Origin: Deltaproteobacteria bacterium RIFCSPLOWO2_12_FULL_60_16
GTDB lineage: Bacteria > Desulfobacterota > Binatia > UBA9968
Length of the DNA stretch: 6,838 nucleotides
Assembly: GCA_001798565.1 (NCBI GenBank)
Contig: MGSR01000054.1
Coordinates: forward strand, 1-6,838
Direction: 5' to 3'
In this document: piece after piece, positions 6,381 to 6,838 of the stretch
Position numbering within the stretch: position 1 is the first letter of the stretch
Layout: the number at the start of each line of letters is the position of its first letter
The notes under the pieces: generated by a model
What the model saw: the letters and a program-made list of their open reading frames with translations, nothing else
Databases searched by the model: none
What the model was told of the DNA's origin: nothing
Position numbers and translations under genes: made by a program

Positions 6381-6386
6381 GGGAGG
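6381..6386 (+). promoter_or_regulatory. Shine-Dalgarno site setting the GTG start at 6391
   Basis: GGGAGG ends four bases before GTG at 6391, slightly close but strong. No other start codon near it gives the conserved N-terminus, so it supports this GTG. Confidence 0.7.
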
Positions 6387-6390
6387 CATC

Positions 6391-6838
6391 GTGGAAAAAC
6401 TGCATCTGACTGTGGCTTGCGGCGACTACGATAGGACCAAAGCGCTCCAGGACGGCGCCGTGCAGCCGGAGGGAATCCGCCTCAATTATCTTCCGCTCCA
6501 GGCCGAGGAGATCTTCTGGCGCATGGGCGGCCACAGGGAATTCGACGCCTCCGAGATGTCCCTTTCCAACCAGATCACCATGGTGAGCCGGGGCAACGCG
6601 CCCTTCGTGGCGATCCCGGTTTTTCCTTCGCGCTTTTTCAGACACTCCTGCATCTTTATCAACACCGATTCGGGAATCCAGAAACCCCAGGACTTCAAGG
6701 GCAAAAAAGTCGGCGCCCCGGAATATTCCATCACCGCCGCGGTGTGGATCCGCGGCATGCTCCAGGACGACTACGGCGTGAAGAGCCACGAGATGGAGTG
6801 GCTCGTGGGGGGGCAGGAGGAGACCGGACGAAAGGAGC
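6391..6838 (+). CDS. 4,5-dihydroxyphthalate decarboxylase-like protein, 3'-truncated
   Basis: The frame opens with GTG 18 bases after the permease stop and runs off the right edge with 149 codons visible, about 45% of a family member of roughly 330. The sequence closely follows the Pht5 (4,5-dihydroxyphthalate decarboxylase) pattern: LTVACGDYDRTKAL (6-19), PEGIRLNYLPL (26-36), EEIFWRM (39-45), FDASEMSLS (51-59), PFVAIPVFPSRFFRHS (71-86), FKGKKVGAPEY (102-112), TAAVWIRGML (115-124) and GGQEETGR (140-147). Pht5 removes one carboxyl group from 4,5-dihydroxyphthalate to give protocatechuate. The family has a periplasmic-binding-protein-like (NMT1/THI5) fold, and relatives are often annotated as ABC substrate-binding proteins. 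There is no signal peptide, so it is probably cytosolic and an enzyme, although binding without catalysis cannot be excluded. Its operon position behind an importer suggests that it acts on the imported compound. Family assignment is secure; the exact substrate is not. Confidence 0.9.
   Translation, partial: MEKLHLTVACGDYDRTKALQDGAVQPEGIRLNYLPLQAEEIFWRMGGHREFDASEMSLSNQITMVSRGNAPFVAIPVFPSRFFRHSCIFINTDSGIQKPQDFKGKKVGAPEYSITAAVWIRGMLQDDYGVKSHEMEWLVGGQEETGRKE

Overview
The window is bacterial, fairly GC-rich (about 60% by eye), with long antisense shadow reading frames, GTG and ATG starts and mostly clear Shine-Dalgarno sites. It looks like a chromosomal segment of an uncultured soil-type bacterium. 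The mix of a DUF1015 protein, a dihydroorotase/allantoinase-like amidohydrolase, a fused iron-type ABC permease and a 4,5-dihydroxyphthalate decarboxylase-like protein would fit lineages such as the former Deltaproteobacteria, Rokubacteria/NC10 or Tectomicrobia. That placement is an impression from gene content, not a demonstrated assignment.

Left part (1-1715): a DUF1015 gene enters from the left edge, missing only its first few dozen codons, and ends at 1253. It converges on a 127-codon gene of unknown function on the minus strand (1268-1651), with 14 bases between the stop codons and no convincing terminator.

Middle (1716-3597): a complete metal-dependent cyclic-amidohydrolase gene lies on the minus strand (1716-3101), 64 bases upstream of the unknown gene, and the two may be co-transcribed. 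Its start faces a gene-free 496-base divergent region. This region holds a sigma70-like promoter for the amidohydrolase, three tandem 40-base repeats (3181-3300), degenerate inverted copies of the repeat core, and a run of hairpins (3340-3514). Two of the hairpins carry C(UNCG)G-type loops that read correctly only as plus-strand RNA.

Right part (3598-6838): a plus-strand operon encodes a secreted FbpA-like solute-binding protein, a fused two-domain ABC permease, and the first 149 codons of a protein closely resembling 4,5-dihydroxyphthalate decarboxylase (Pht5). Gaps are 15 and 18 bases. No ATPase gene is present in the visible part of the operon. The binding protein lacks the tyrosine pair used for iron by classical FbpA.

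A coherent but unproven reading is a small catabolic locus: importer and decarboxylase-like protein on one strand, a ring-opening amidohydrolase on the other, both controlled from the shared structured region. The most unusual part of the window is that intergenic region.
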